Of a stretch of 64,000 nucleotides of DNA, positions 11,396 to 20,420 are shown piece after piece. Location: positions 853,010 to 917,009 of the forward strand of contig NZ_CM001376.1 of assembly GCF_000237805.1 (NCBI RefSeq), given 5' to 3'. The stretch comes from Jonquetella anthropi DSM 22815 (GTDB lineage Bacteria > Synergistota > Synergistia > Synergistales > Dethiosulfovibrionaceae). Under the pieces are notes generated by a model, which was not told where the DNA came from, searched no databases, and saw nothing but the letters and a program-made list of their open reading frames with translations. A program made the position numbers and the translations under genes. Numbering within the stretch: the first letter of the stretch is position 1; every line of letters starts with the position of its first letter.

Positions 11396-12799
11396 TCAGA
11401 CCGCGGAAAGCAAACTTCCTAAGGCAAACGAACCGACAGCGAACGTCAAGCTCCGAAAGCGCGTCAGCCCCATGGGACGGCACAAGACCGCCGCCGCAAG
11501 AGCCCAGCAGAGCGCCAGAGGAATACCAGTGGACGGAAGGGCCTGCGGAATCAGGTGAACCCACCCGTCAGAAGCAGCTCCCCACAGGCTCAGCACCTGC
11601 TCGCTGGCTTGAGCCAAAAACTCCCAGCCGGTTAAAAGCGACGCGAGACTTAAAAGGACGGTCAGCCCGAAAACCGGCAGAAAAAGCGGCAGCATCAAGT
11701 TGATCGGCAAACTGGACCAGAATAAGCCGCCGCTCAACGGCGAGGCTATTGGCGACGTCACGAACCAGACGATGGTCGGCAGGACGATCCAAGACGCAAA
11801 GGGCGGAAATTTCCACCCGGCAACGCCAGTGACCATCAGCACGGCCAACCCTGACAGCTGCCAAGAAATGGAAGCAAAGCTTCCGGGCTGCCACAGCAGC
11901 AGCGCCAGAAGGGACAGAGCCGCCGAGTTCAGCGAAGCTCCCGGTCGACCGGACAGAAACCCAATGAGGGCACCCTGCGCCATGACCGCGGCCCGGACGG
12001 CGCTGACAGACCAACCGCTCAGGGCGACATACAGCCACAGGACGGCCGACGTTCCAATCGCTCCCCGAAGGCCCCGCCCCAGAATCAGGGACGCCAGAGC
12101 GGCGACGATGCCCACATGCCAGCCGGAAACGGCAAGCATATGAAGCAATCCCCAGCTGCGGAACCTCTCGCTGGTCGAACCCTCCCGATCGCCCAAGAGG
12201 ACGGCACCGAGCACTCCGCCGGTCAGCGGCGGCAGCGCGCCGATCTGCTTTTGCAGAAAGCGTCTGGCCGCTGCGATCAGCCCGGGCTCTTCGCCGAGGT
12301 AGGCAGCTGAGCTGGCTTTAATTCGTCCGACAGCTCCCAACGAGAGCCAGAAAAGCCGCTCCTGTCGGTCGGACGGCTCGTCAGTCAAAGGCCCAAAGTC
12401 TCCAATGACGTGATAGGTTCCCCCGTCGGGGCGAAGTTCAATCGGCCCGCTGACGCCCCAGAGTCTGCCCGCGCCGTCCCTCACGAGGGACGAGCTTCTG
12501 AACTGGCGACAGACAGTCACGGTCCCGTCAAACCGGCCTGCGGCAACAGGCTGAAAGCTAACCCCGGACAGGCACCACGCGCAGGATATTGCAGCGAGAA
12601 ATGCCACAAGTGAGCCGATCAGCCGTTCTGGGGCTTCCCATACGGGCTGAAGGATGAGCAAAAATCCGGCGGCAATCAGCAGCGCGGCAATTCCAGCAAA
12701 AATTGGCGACATGCCAGCCTGCCACAGCTTGAGAGACAGCCAGACTGGAGCGAGAAGCCACAGCGCCGGGGCTCCTCCCAACGAAGACGAGCGGTCCAT
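11396..12799 (-). CDS. comEC: ComEC/Rec2 competence channel, short form
   Basis: A 467-residue polytopic membrane protein. The central competence domain is recognisable from the signature LHMLAVSGWHVGIVAA (canonical HLLAISGLHV) preceded by LGDREG. Many hydrophobic segments flank it. ComEC forms the inner-membrane channel for single-stranded DNA during transformation. Usual proteins are about 700-800 residues and end with a metallo-beta-lactamase domain. Here the reading frame stops soon after the last membrane helices and that domain is absent. It follows comEA after a one-base gap. No clear ribosome binding site precedes the ATG, so coupling to comEA is likely. Confidence 0.88.
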   Translation of the reverse strand: MDRSSSLGGAPALWLLAPVWLSLKLWQAGMSPIFAGIAALLIAAGFLLILQPVWEAPERLIGSLVAFLAAISCAWCLSGVSFQPVAAGRFDGTVTVCRQFRSSSLVRDGAGRLWGVSGPIELRPDGGTYHVIGDFGPLTDEPSDRQERLFWLSLGAVGRIKASSAAYLGEEPGLIAAARRFLQKQIGALPPLTGGVLGAVLLGDREGSTSERFRSWGLLHMLAVSGWHVGIVAALASLILGRGLRGAIGTSAVLWLYVALSGWSVSAVRAAVMAQGALIGFLSGRPGASLNSAALSLLALLLWQPGSFASISWQLSGLAVLMVTGVAGWKFPPFASWIVLPTIVWFVTSPIASPLSGGLFWSSLPINLMLPLFLPVFGLTVLLSLASLLTGWEFLAQASEQVLSLWGAASDGWVHLIPQALPSTGIPLALCWALAAAVLCRPMGLTRFRSLTFAVGSFALGSLLSAV

Positions 12800-12800
12800 A

Positions 12801-13454
12801 TTAAAACGACAAAAACGGCTGAAGTTTTGCCAGTTTTGCCGCTCCGATACCGTTCACCTGCAGAAGGTCCTTGGGCTGGCGGAACGGGCCGCGTTTTTGC
12901 CGCCACTCGACGATTCGCCGAGCCAGCACGGGGCCGATGCCGGGTAGTCGGACCAAATCCGATTCGCCCGCTTGGTTGACGTTCACCAGCTTTGACCCCG
13001 AATCAGACGTCAGAGCAGAACCGGGAAGCCCTGTGGAGCTCCCGCCGCCCGACTTTGGCACATGAAGGTGTCCGCCGTCGACGGCCTTAGCAGCCAAGTT
13101 GACGGCCGTTCGGTCCGCGTCTGGCGTCAAGCCGCCCGCGGCGTCAACTATGTCGCCCCACCGAGCGCCGGCTAAAAAGGGGTAAACGCCCTCTTTTCGC
13201 ACTTCGCCGGTCAGGTAGGCAAAACCGCCCGCCTCAGGCGCGGGGGTCTCGCTCCCGACCAGAGGCAGCGGATCAAGCAGGACAGGGCCAGCAGTTGCCG
13301 TAGGCTGCCCCTTTGGCCAACGGCCGGTGTACCGGGTCACGAGGACTCCAGCCGCTGCCAAACAAAGGGCTGCGACGAAAACGAGCAGGGCGCCTCGACC
13401 TCGCTTGTTCGTCTTCCTCACCTCCGTCAGCGCAGCACAGTTCCCTTGAGACAC
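12801..13454 (-). CDS. comEA: ComEA-type DNA receptor (SLBB plus helix-hairpin-helix)
   Basis: A 217-residue membrane-anchored DNA-binding protein for natural transformation. One N-terminal transmembrane segment (about residues 22-42) is followed by a proline/threonine-rich linker. An SLBB-like domain (about 75-135) comes next, then a C-terminal helix-hairpin-helix pair beginning VNVNQAGESDLVRLPGIG. The start is uncertain: the GTG at 13454 overlaps the miaB 3' end by 28 bases, and a second in-frame GTG at 13421 is possible. The comEA-comEC order is the standard competence arrangement. Confidence 0.9.
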   Translation of the reverse strand: MSQGNCAALTEVRKTNKRGRGALLVFVAALCLAAAGVLVTRYTGRWPKGQPTATAGPVLLDPLPLVGSETPAPEAGGFAYLTGEVRKEGVYPFLAGARWGDIVDAAGGLTPDADRTAVNLAAKAVDGGHLHVPKSGGGSSTGLPGSALTSDSGSKLVNVNQAGESDLVRLPGIGPVLARRIVEWRQKRGPFRQPKDLLQVNGIGAAKLAKLQPFLSF

Positions 13455-14749
13455 CAGCTCTCGGCCGAATCGATTTTGGCAGTGACAAACTGACCGAAAC
13501 TCGCGCCTGCGCCTTTTAGCAGTACGACCTTATCGGTCGCCGTGCGGGCTTCCATGTAGTCGCCTTTCGGAGCCGGGCCGTCGACGAGCACCTTATACGT
13601 CCGCCCGACCAGTGACTGGTTGATCTGCCGGGCGATGGACGTCTGCAGGTCGTTCACCTCGTTCAGACGCCGTTCCTTCACGGCCGCGGGAATTTGGTTT
13701 TTCATCTTGGCCGCCGGCGTACCCTGCCGGGGCGAGTACGCCGCCGTGTGCACCATGTCGAACCGGAAGCGCTCCAACGCAGCCAAGGAACACTGAAATT
13801 CCTCTTCGGTCTCGCCGGGGAATCCCACGATCAGGTCAGACGTGAGACCGACTTCGGGCAGGCCGTCCCGTATCAGCTTCATCGTGTCCGCGTACTCCTC
13901 CAACGAGTACCGCCGGTTCATGGCGCGCAGAACCCGCTCGCTGCCCGCCTGTATCGGCAGGTTGATGGACGGACAGATGTTAGAATGCCTGACCATCGTC
14001 TCAACGACGTCGACGGTAAAGTCGGTCGGGTACGACGTCATAAACCGGAGCCACTCCACGCCGGGCTCGCGGGCGACGAGCTCCAGCAAGTCGGCAAACC
14101 TCATGCCGCCCGGACAGTCTAGCCCCCACGTGTCGACGTTCTGCCCCAGCAGGGTAATTTCCTTGGCCCCGCCAGCCACCAGAGAGCGGACTTCTGCAAG
14201 GATTTCTTCCGCCGGGCGGGACGCGAATCGGCCGCGGACGTACGGAACGATGCAGTAGGTGCAGAAGTTGTCACAGCCGTGGGAAATCGTCACCGACGCC
14301 TTCCACTGGAACGACCGAACTGACGGCGGAACGTCCAGTTCGCGGACCGCTCTCGGGTCGTCGTCAAGCAGCGTGTGCCGATTGCCGTTGTCGAGCGCGT
14401 CGCTCAGCGCGGCAGGCAAGTCGCCGATGTGCCGAGGACCCGAGACGACCCGCACCCAAGGGAAACGGCCGGCCATTTCAGTTCCCACGTTCTGAGCGAT
14501 ACAGCTCGTCACCGCCACAGCCGGTTTTCCTTCGGCCTGCCAGCGCTCTGCATATCGGCCCAGCTCACTCCATACCTTGTGTTCCGCTTTGTCCCTGATA
14601 CTGCAGGCGACAAAGATCACCGCGTCGGCAGTTTCCTCGTCGGTCTCGTGCCACCCGAGAGCCGTCAGGGCAGTCTGTATCTTGCTGGCGTCATATTGAT
14701 TCATCTGACAGCCGTACACCTTCATTGCAAACCCATACACGCGCACCAC
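13427..14749 (-). CDS. miaB: tRNA-2-methylthio-N6-dimethylallyladenosine synthase
   Basis: A 440-residue methylthiotransferase that modifies A37 of tRNAs. The N-terminal MTTase domain has its three cluster cysteines (YGCQMN, ACSIRDKA, SCIAQ). The radical SAM motif CDNFCTYC follows at about residues 160-167, and a TRAM domain lies at the C-terminus (about 375-437). The GTG at 14749 and the ATG at 14725 are both possible starts. The second begins with the family-typical MKVYGCQMNQYD. It appears to head the cluster that runs down to the EF-G-like gene. Confidence 0.95.
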   Translation of the reverse strand: MVRVYGFAMKVYGCQMNQYDASKIQTALTALGWHETDEETADAVIFVACSIRDKAEHKVWSELGRYAERWQAEGKPAVAVTSCIAQNVGTEMAGRFPWVRVVSGPRHIGDLPAALSDALDNGNRHTLLDDDPRAVRELDVPPSVRSFQWKASVTISHGCDNFCTYCIVPYVRGRFASRPAEEILAEVRSLVAGGAKEITLLGQNVDTWGLDCPGGMRFADLLELVAREPGVEWLRFMTSYPTDFTVDVVETMVRHSNICPSINLPIQAGSERVLRAMNRRYSLEEYADTMKLIRDGLPEVGLTSDLIVGFPGETEEEFQCSLAALERFRFDMVHTAAYSPRQGTPAAKMKNQIPAAVKERRLNEVNDLQTSIARQINQSLVGRTYKVLVDGPAPKGDYMEARTATDKVVLLKGAGASFGQFVTAKIDSAESWCLKGTVLR

Positions 14750-14843
14750 TCCATCACAGGGGTTCGACGCAGCCGGAGAACGGACTGCGACAGATTATCT
14801 TATCACGTTTACGCTGCTCATGCCCGCCCTGCCGCGATGAAAG

Positions 14844-14879
14844 CATAAAAAAAGAACTCCCGACCGAGCGGGAGCTCCT
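14844..14879 (-). terminator. Intrinsic terminator after the OsmC gene
   Basis: On the minus strand the stem AGCTCCCG / CGGGAGTT is followed by TTCTTTTTTTATG. It begins a few bases past the OsmC stop codon (14886), so it separates that gene from miaB. Confidence 0.9.
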
Positions 14880-14885
14880 TCGATT

Positions 14886-15302
14886 TTACTTCAAACAGAC
14901 GCGCGTCTCGAAAGCCGGCGTGCAGCGAACGGTGCTGCAGACCGTGCAGGTCTTCTCGGCTTCGGCGACCAGCTCGTCGATGACCTGTTTGGGCGCGCTC
15001 GACGACAGGCTGACAGTCATAATAACTTTCTCAAGAGCTCGGGTCTTCGCGCCGTCGCTCCGCTCGCCGCGGGCCGTCACGGCCAAGTCGGTCATCTCGA
15101 TTTTCTGAACTCGCGCCAACGTGCGAATCGTCATGGCGACACAACCAGCCATCGCCGCCATGAGCAGATCAACCGGACACATGTCAAACGCCGGGTCATC
15201 AGTCACCTTCGAGCCCAAGACAAACTTGCTTCCCTCTGAGCAGTAGGCGACGTTGGTGCCGTCGATGCATGACGCAGTTGCTTCAAACGTTCTCATTCCC
15301 AT
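14886..15302 (-). CDS. OsmC/Ohr-family protein
   Basis: A 138-residue protein of the OsmC fold. Members reduce organic or hydrogen peroxides with a pair of cysteines. The core CPVDLLMAAMAGCVAMT (about residues 42-58) matches the family motif with one cysteine at its start and one near its end. The C-terminus is unusually cysteine-rich (CTVCSTVRC and a final Cys-Leu-Lys). It is monocistronic or ends the nth-lon operon: a terminator follows it and nth lies 31 bases upstream. Subfamily and substrate cannot be fixed from sequence alone. Confidence 0.88.
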   Translation of the reverse strand: MGMRTFEATASCIDGTNVAYCSEGSKFVLGSKVTDDPAFDMCPVDLLMAAMAGCVAMTIRTLARVQKIEMTDLAVTARGERSDGAKTRALEKVIMTVSLSSSAPKQVIDELVAEAEKTCTVCSTVRCTPAFETRVCLK

Positions 15303-15333
15303 ACGAGTCAGTTCCCCTTTCTTTATTTAAGCG

Positions 15334-16038
15334 TTACGCGCTGCTTGCAGGGCACAGCCCGCGGAGCAGACAATCGCCGCACAGCGGCCCACGGGCTTTG
15401 CAGACCCTTCGGCCGTGGGTGATGATGTTCAGGTGAGCGCCCGCCTTGCGGCTATCAGGCACAAGGCCTTCCATCATCTCCTGAATGGCCGCCGGAGACG
15501 CCTTCTCCGGCGCCCAGCCCATCCGACGGCAGAACCGCGCCACGTGGGTGTCCACAGGAAAGGCCGGGAAGCCTAAGTCAAAGACCATCACGCAGGCCGC
15601 CGTTTTAACGCCAACCCCCTTGATGGACGTCATAAAGTTCCACGCCTCAGCGGGCTTCTTTTTTCGCAGGAGCCCAAGGGAGTATTGGCCGGTCAGGTCC
15701 TTGGCTGCCCCCAAGACCCGGATGATCGTAGCCGATTTGGAGTCGCAGAGCCCGGCCGGACGAATCAGTGAGATCAGCTCGGCCTGACTGAGAGCGGCGG
15801 CGTCAGCCCATGTCGGACAGGCCGCCTTGAGCCGATCGAACGCCATGTCCCGGTTCCTATCGTTGGTGTTTTGCGACAGCACGATGAGGATCAGACCGTC
15901 CAGCGGCTCGTCGAAGCTCGTGACGTCCGGATTGCTTTCCTGTCCCCATTGGGCTTCCAATAGGTCCAGCACAGCCGTCACCGGCGGCACTGGCCGCTTC
16001 AGCTCCTTTGGAGACTGAGAGACGGTCATTCGGCTCAT
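15334..16038 (-). CDS. nth: Endonuclease III-like DNA glycosylase
   Basis: A 234-residue HhH-GPD base-excision enzyme. The helix-hairpin-helix IKGVGVKTAACVM carries the catalytic lysine, and VDTHV carries the catalytic aspartate. The C-terminal 4Fe-4S loop is intact: Cys-x6-Cys-x2-Cys-x5-Cys in CKARGPLCGDCLLRGLC. Sequence around the hairpin departs from classical Nth (LPGVGRKTA), so it may be a divergent subfamily with different base preference. The ATG overlaps the stop of the Lon-related gene by 4 bases. Confidence 0.9.
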   Translation of the reverse strand: MSRMTVSQSPKELKRPVPPVTAVLDLLEAQWGQESNPDVTSFDEPLDGLILIVLSQNTNDRNRDMAFDRLKAACPTWADAAALSQAELISLIRPAGLCDSKSATIIRVLGAAKDLTGQYSLGLLRKKKPAEAWNFMTSIKGVGVKTAACVMVFDLGFPAFPVDTHVARFCRRMGWAPEKASPAAIQEMMEGLVPDSRKAGAHLNIITHGRRVCKARGPLCGDCLLRGLCPASSA

Positions 16039-18485
16039 TCAGCGCGCCCCCGACGCGCGTTCTTCGTCCCTTTTTTCTTCGCTGCAGGATGCGAGCTTCC
16101 GCCGGCCAGCTTCAACGCCTGTTTATGCCACTCTTTGAGCCGAGCAAAGACTCGGCCGTGAACCGACGAGGCTGGATAATTCCCCCGGCTGTCAGGCGAG
16201 CCGGCCGGCACTCCTGTCAGGAGCTCAATTCCCTCGTCAATGGTTTGGACAGTCCACACGTGGAAAATCCCCTTTGAAATGGCGTCGGCGACGCGATGGC
16301 TTAACATCAAGTGCTGTTCGTTCTGCCACGGAATCATCACGCCTTGACTGCCTGTCAGTCCTTTGGCCTGACAGTAGTCGAAAAACCCTTCGATTTTCTC
16401 GTTCACGCCGCCGATGGGCTGAACGTTGCCCAGCTGGTCAACCGAGCCGGTGACAGCCACTTCCTGACGAATCGGCAGGTCAGCCAACGAAGAAAGCAGG
16501 CAATACAGCTCGGTGGACGAGGCGCTATCGCCGTCAATGCCGCCGTACTGCTGTTCAAACGCAATTCGGGCTGTGAAGTTGATGGGCATTTTTTGGGCGT
16601 AGATGCGGCCGAAGTAGCTGGAAAGGGTGAGCACCCCTTTATTGTGAATTGGCCCTGCCATGTTAGTTTCCCGCTCGATGTTGACCACGCCCCCAGGACC
16701 CATGAAGGTGTTGGCGGTGATCCGACTGGGGTGTCCGAACGCGACGTCGGCAAAGCTGACGACCGCAAGGCCGTTGATCTGCCCAACCGCCTCGCCGGTT
16801 GTGTCGATTCGGACCAAATTTTCCATGAACCCGCCGCGGATTTTCTCCTCCAACAGGGCGGAACGGCGGCGTTTTTCGTCAAAGGCATGGATAACCTGGC
16901 GACGATAAACTTTTTTGCTGCCGGCCTTTTTCGCCCAGGCCGACGACTCGACTACCAGCTCGAACAGTTTGTTGAACTGCAGTGAAAGTTTATTCTGATC
17001 GCCAGAAAGACGGGCCGCGTAGTCCACCAGCTCTTCAAGACCGCTGCGGTCGAACGGCAGGAGACCGGACTCGCGTGCTTTAATCACGATCAGCCGCGCC
17101 ACGTCCGCTTCGCTTTGCTCCGTCCGGTCAATTTCGTAATCAAACTCGGCGACGAGCTTGAACAGCTTTTGGAACTCCGGGTCGTACTCCTGCAAAAGGT
17201 AATACAGTTCATGATTGCCGATCAGGACGACGCGAAGCTTTATCGGGATAGCCTCAGGACGGGGCGAAGCTACCGGCGCGGCGCTGTACTGTTCGCCGAG
17301 ACTTTCGATCGGCAACTTGCCGGAACGAAGCACTCGCTTCAAAAGGTCGTAGGACATGAAGTTGCGCAGTAGCTGTTCGGCTTCGAGAACGAGGAATCCT
17401 CCATTGGCCCGGTGAATGGCGCCGGCGACGATATGCGTGAAGTCGGTGTTGTAGTACCCTTGGCGCAGCTCGTATTCCAGCTTGCCCGCCAGGTTGTAGT
17501 ACGTGGGATTGGTCTCCCACACCACCGGCGCGCCGTCGTTCTTTTCGTGGCTCACCAACACGTTGATTTTGTAAATGGAAAAGTCCACGTCTGCGCTGTC
17601 GTCCCGCGCGGCCGCCACAAACGCGCCAAAATTCGAGACCACGTTGGCCTTCATCGTCTCCAACCACGCGGCCAGACGCGGGCAATGAGGAAATTTTTCG
17701 AGAAGCTCATCAAAATACGGCGTGATGGCCCCTCGGCAGATGTCCTCCTCCATGCTGGTGATGGATGACTTGAGCTGACGCTCTTTTTCACGGATACGCC
17801 GCAGGGCCTGAAGCGTACGGGACGTGATGGCGTCGGAAATATCCTTCAGCCGTTTTTTCTCGCTTTCAGGAAGTTTTTCGTATTCGTCGCTGGAGATCTC
17901 CTCTTTTTTCTCGGCGCCCGTCTCGTCGGTCGTCTTTTTGAGCGGCACGTTGACGAACCCTTGGGGCGTTCGCTTCACGGCGAAGCCTCGCTTTTCCGCC
18001 TCGTCGCTGATAGCGCTCATCGTCTTGGCGATATTCTCCTGAAACGCGTTGATCTTCTGGGCCTTCGCTTCCTCGTACGTTGCCCGCTCAAAAGCGTTGG
18101 CGATAGCCGTCTTGACCTCTTCGAGCATGGCGGCGCACTCGCTTTCCAGCAGACGCCCCTGCCCGCTGGGCAGGCTGATAGCCACAGGGACGGAAGGATC
18201 CTCGAAGTTATAAACGTATACCCAGTCCTGAGGCGTTTCCATCGCGGCAGCACGCTCTTTAAGACTCGACAGGACATAGCTGGTTCGGCCTGTCCCCGGA
18301 AGGCCGACGACAAACGCGTTATAGCCTGTAGCCGCCACTCCCATTCCGAATTCCATAGCGTCCACCGCCCGGGATTGACCGATGAAAGGAGCCGACTCTC
18401 CTCGGGCAGGCAGAGCCATGTTTGACAGGCTGCAACGCCGCCTCACCTGACTTGATGACAGCTCCTGAACAGCCGCTTTCTTCAT
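16035..18485 (-). CDS. Lon-related AAA+ protease (LonB/YcbZ-like)
   Basis: An 816-residue protein of the Lon-related family with an N-terminal AAA-like region and a C-terminal Lon protease domain. The Ser-Lys dyad is visible: Ser in DGDSASSTELYCLL and Lys in GGVNEKIEGF. The nucleotide-binding loop reads VVGLPGTGRTS, with Arg in place of the usual Walker A Lys. A charged helical region (about 150-260) is likely coiled coil. The ATG at 18485 is chosen because GAGGGG lies 7 bases upstream and is itself inside the alternative start at 18503. It is translationally coupled to nth. Confidence 0.92.
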   Translation of the reverse strand: MKKAAVQELSSSQVRRRCSLSNMALPARGESAPFIGQSRAVDAMEFGMGVAATGYNAFVVGLPGTGRTSYVLSSLKERAAAMETPQDWVYVYNFEDPSVPVAISLPSGQGRLLESECAAMLEEVKTAIANAFERATYEEAKAQKINAFQENIAKTMSAISDEAEKRGFAVKRTPQGFVNVPLKKTTDETGAEKKEEISSDEYEKLPESEKKRLKDISDAITSRTLQALRRIREKERQLKSSITSMEEDICRGAITPYFDELLEKFPHCPRLAAWLETMKANVVSNFGAFVAAARDDSADVDFSIYKINVLVSHEKNDGAPVVWETNPTYYNLAGKLEYELRQGYYNTDFTHIVAGAIHRANGGFLVLEAEQLLRNFMSYDLLKRVLRSGKLPIESLGEQYSAAPVASPRPEAIPIKLRVVLIGNHELYYLLQEYDPEFQKLFKLVAEFDYEIDRTEQSEADVARLIVIKARESGLLPFDRSGLEELVDYAARLSGDQNKLSLQFNKLFELVVESSAWAKKAGSKKVYRRQVIHAFDEKRRRSALLEEKIRGGFMENLVRIDTTGEAVGQINGLAVVSFADVAFGHPSRITANTFMGPGGVVNIERETNMAGPIHNKGVLTLSSYFGRIYAQKMPINFTARIAFEQQYGGIDGDSASSTELYCLLSSLADLPIRQEVAVTGSVDQLGNVQPIGGVNEKIEGFFDYCQAKGLTGSQGVMIPWQNEQHLMLSHRVADAISKGIFHVWTVQTIDEGIELLTGVPAGSPDSRGNYPASSVHGRVFARLKEWHKQALKLAGGSSHPAAKKKGTKNARRGRAE

Positions 18486-18514
18486 TTTCTTCCCCTCTTT
18501 CATCGCGTATTGTT

Positions 18515-19549
18515 TTACTCGGTGGTCCTATCGATAATGCCGCCGCCGACGACCAGCTCGCCATCGTAGACAACGGCCGACTGGCCGGGAGCGGACGCGC
18601 CCGATGGAGCGTCCAACAGGACGGTCCAAAGGCCTTCACCCGTTTGACGCAGCCTGCAAGGCTTAGGTTGAGAACGGTAACGAGTCTGCACGAGGTAGCC
18701 TTGAGTCTCATCGGGAAGAACGTGCCAGACCGGCTCTTTCAGGATGATGCTCCGCTCGCGCCGCTCAACGTGTGACAAAATCAACAGGCGCTCGTCGAGG
18801 CGTTTCTCCGTCACGTACCAAGGCCCGCCGCCCAGCCCAAGCCCCTTTCTCTGACCAACCGTGTAGTGAGCCAGCCCCCGGTGACGCCCGAGCACCTGAC
18901 CTGAGTCGCTCACCATTTGACCGGACTGAATTGCCTCCCCTGTCACGTGAGACGCGAGAAAGGCGTCCAAGCCAAGCGAGCCCAGAAAGCAGATGTCCTG
19001 ACTGTCGCCGTCGCCGAATGAACCGCCGAGGGCTTCTCTGGCTAGGTGACGAACCTGCTCTTTCTCGCTGTTTTCCAGCGGGAAAATCAGCCGCTCCAAG
19101 TACGCCTGCGGCAGCCGGTACAGCATGTAGCTTTGGTCTTTCGCCGAGGCTCCGCGGGCCAGACGGCACAGGCCGTCCTTTTGAAGGATTTTAGCGTAGT
19201 GGCCGGTCGCTACGGCTCCGATTTGCCGCCGGTCCGCTTCCTCGAACAACAGCCGAACCTTCAGGAACTGGTTGCAAATCACGCAGGGATTCGGCGTCCG
19301 TCCGGCCGTCAGCTCCTGCAGGAACGGCTCGATGACCCGCTGACGAAATAACTCCCGACAGTCAACCGTTTCTACCGTCAGGCCTGTCACTTCCTCAAAT
19401 CGGGCAATGCGCTGTACGTCCCGTTCGTCGGCCTGATCTTTCATCTTCAAAAAAACGGGCGCGACTTGGTATCCCAAGTCCCGCAGCTTGAGGCAGGAAC
19501 AGATGCTGTCGACGCCGCCCGAGACGCCGACCAAAACGGACTCAGACAT
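18515..19549 (-). CDS. mnmA: tRNA-specific 2-thiouridylase
   Basis: A 344-residue enzyme that adds sulfur to U34 of Lys, Glu and Gln tRNAs. The PP-loop SGGVDS is near the N-terminus. Catalytic cysteines are visible in TPNPCVICN and SQDICFLG. The GLGLGGG beta-hairpin region is present. The ATG at 19549 is preferred over 19576 because the protein then starts directly at the PP-loop strand. It overlaps the DUF4392 gene end by 8 bases. Two of its likely substrates, tRNA-Lys(UUU) and tRNA-Glu(UUC), are encoded in this window. Confidence 0.95.
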   Translation of the reverse strand: MSESVLVGVSGGVDSICSCLKLRDLGYQVAPVFLKMKDQADERDVQRIARFEEVTGLTVETVDCRELFRQRVIEPFLQELTAGRTPNPCVICNQFLKVRLLFEEADRRQIGAVATGHYAKILQKDGLCRLARGASAKDQSYMLYRLPQAYLERLIFPLENSEKEQVRHLAREALGGSFGDGDSQDICFLGSLGLDAFLASHVTGEAIQSGQMVSDSGQVLGRHRGLAHYTVGQRKGLGLGGGPWYVTEKRLDERLLILSHVERRERSIILKEPVWHVLPDETQGYLVQTRYRSQPKPCRLRQTGEGLWTVLLDAPSGASAPGQSAVVYDGELVVGGGIIDRTTE

Positions 19550-20420
19550 CCTGAAGGCCCTCTTGGCCTGTGTCACTCTGTGCCGTCAGAGGATGAGCGG
19601 AGCACCAGTCGTTCACAGCTTTCAGCTTTTCGGCGCAGTGGGCCAAAGAATACCCGTCAATTGAGAGTGCCCTTTCCCCGGTCGAGCCGTCGACTGCTCC
19701 AGCTTTAAGGAGTTTCTCAAGCCCCAGTTGGAGCTCGTCAGGCGACAAGGCTCCGCGGGACTCGACCAGCCCGGCTAAGGCCCAAGCCCCCCACTCTGAC
19801 ACGTCGGCGGCCAAAGGAATATCGGCGACGCCCTCAGCCAAATAGGGCGAAAAATCGGGTTTCAGGGCGGACATCTCCGCCCGCCAGTTCCCCATGCCTG
19901 CCTCGTTGCCGCCGTCGCCAACCGCAACTGATTTCACAGGAGAGACGGCATAGGGGCTCAGCAGACCGTCAAACCAGACCGTCCCAGGCGGAAGCGGATA
20001 GCCTCTCATCGATCTGGCCGTCCCGTCCGGCGTCCGGCCGGGACGCTCACAGAAGACGATCGCGTCAATATTTTTTTCTAAAACGTCGTCCAAGGAAGAA
20101 CAGACCTGACAGCGCAGGCCTAAAAAATCGGCCGCGGCCTTCACAACCGGCGCGCAGAGGCCGTCTGTTGTCAAAAACGCGTCAACTCCACGACGTTTCA
20201 GAGACCTGACAAGGGCTGCGCTGCCAAGCGGCCCGTCCGTTTCCGCGGCGGCCGCGTCTGGGATAAAGTACCCGGTGACGACGGCAACGCGCCGACAGGA
20301 GCGAAGGAACGCCGCTGCCTGAAGATATGCCGCGTCTGTGGCAAACGCCGAAAGCCCTCTTGACCGATTGGAAGCGATCAGGTCTACTAAACGGAGGTCA
20401 GATGCTGAGACGCTCCACAA
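19542..20420 (-). CDS. DUF4392 / D-glutamate cyclase-like protein
   Basis: A 292-residue protein resembling the DUF4392 (D-glutamate cyclase C-terminal) family. Conserved-looking segments are VVTGYFIPDA followed by ETDGPLGSAAL, CERPGR, and GDGGNEAGMGN. Known relatives act on D-glutamate/5-oxo-D-proline, but function here is inferred only from motifs. The start is a TTG at 20420 with GGAG close upstream, inside the end of pfkA (23-base overlap). No ATG is available nearby. It is coupled to pfkA upstream and mnmA downstream. Confidence 0.75.
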   Translation of the reverse strand: MWSVSASDLRLVDLIASNRSRGLSAFATDAAYLQAAAFLRSCRRVAVVTGYFIPDAAAAETDGPLGSAALVRSLKRRGVDAFLTTDGLCAPVVKAAADFLGLRCQVCSSLDDVLEKNIDAIVFCERPGRTPDGTARSMRGYPLPPGTVWFDGLLSPYAVSPVKSVAVGDGGNEAGMGNWRAEMSALKPDFSPYLAEGVADIPLAADVSEWGAWALAGLVESRGALSPDELQLGLEKLLKAGAVDGSTGERALSIDGYSLAHCAEKLKAVNDWCSAHPLTAQSDTGQEGLQDV

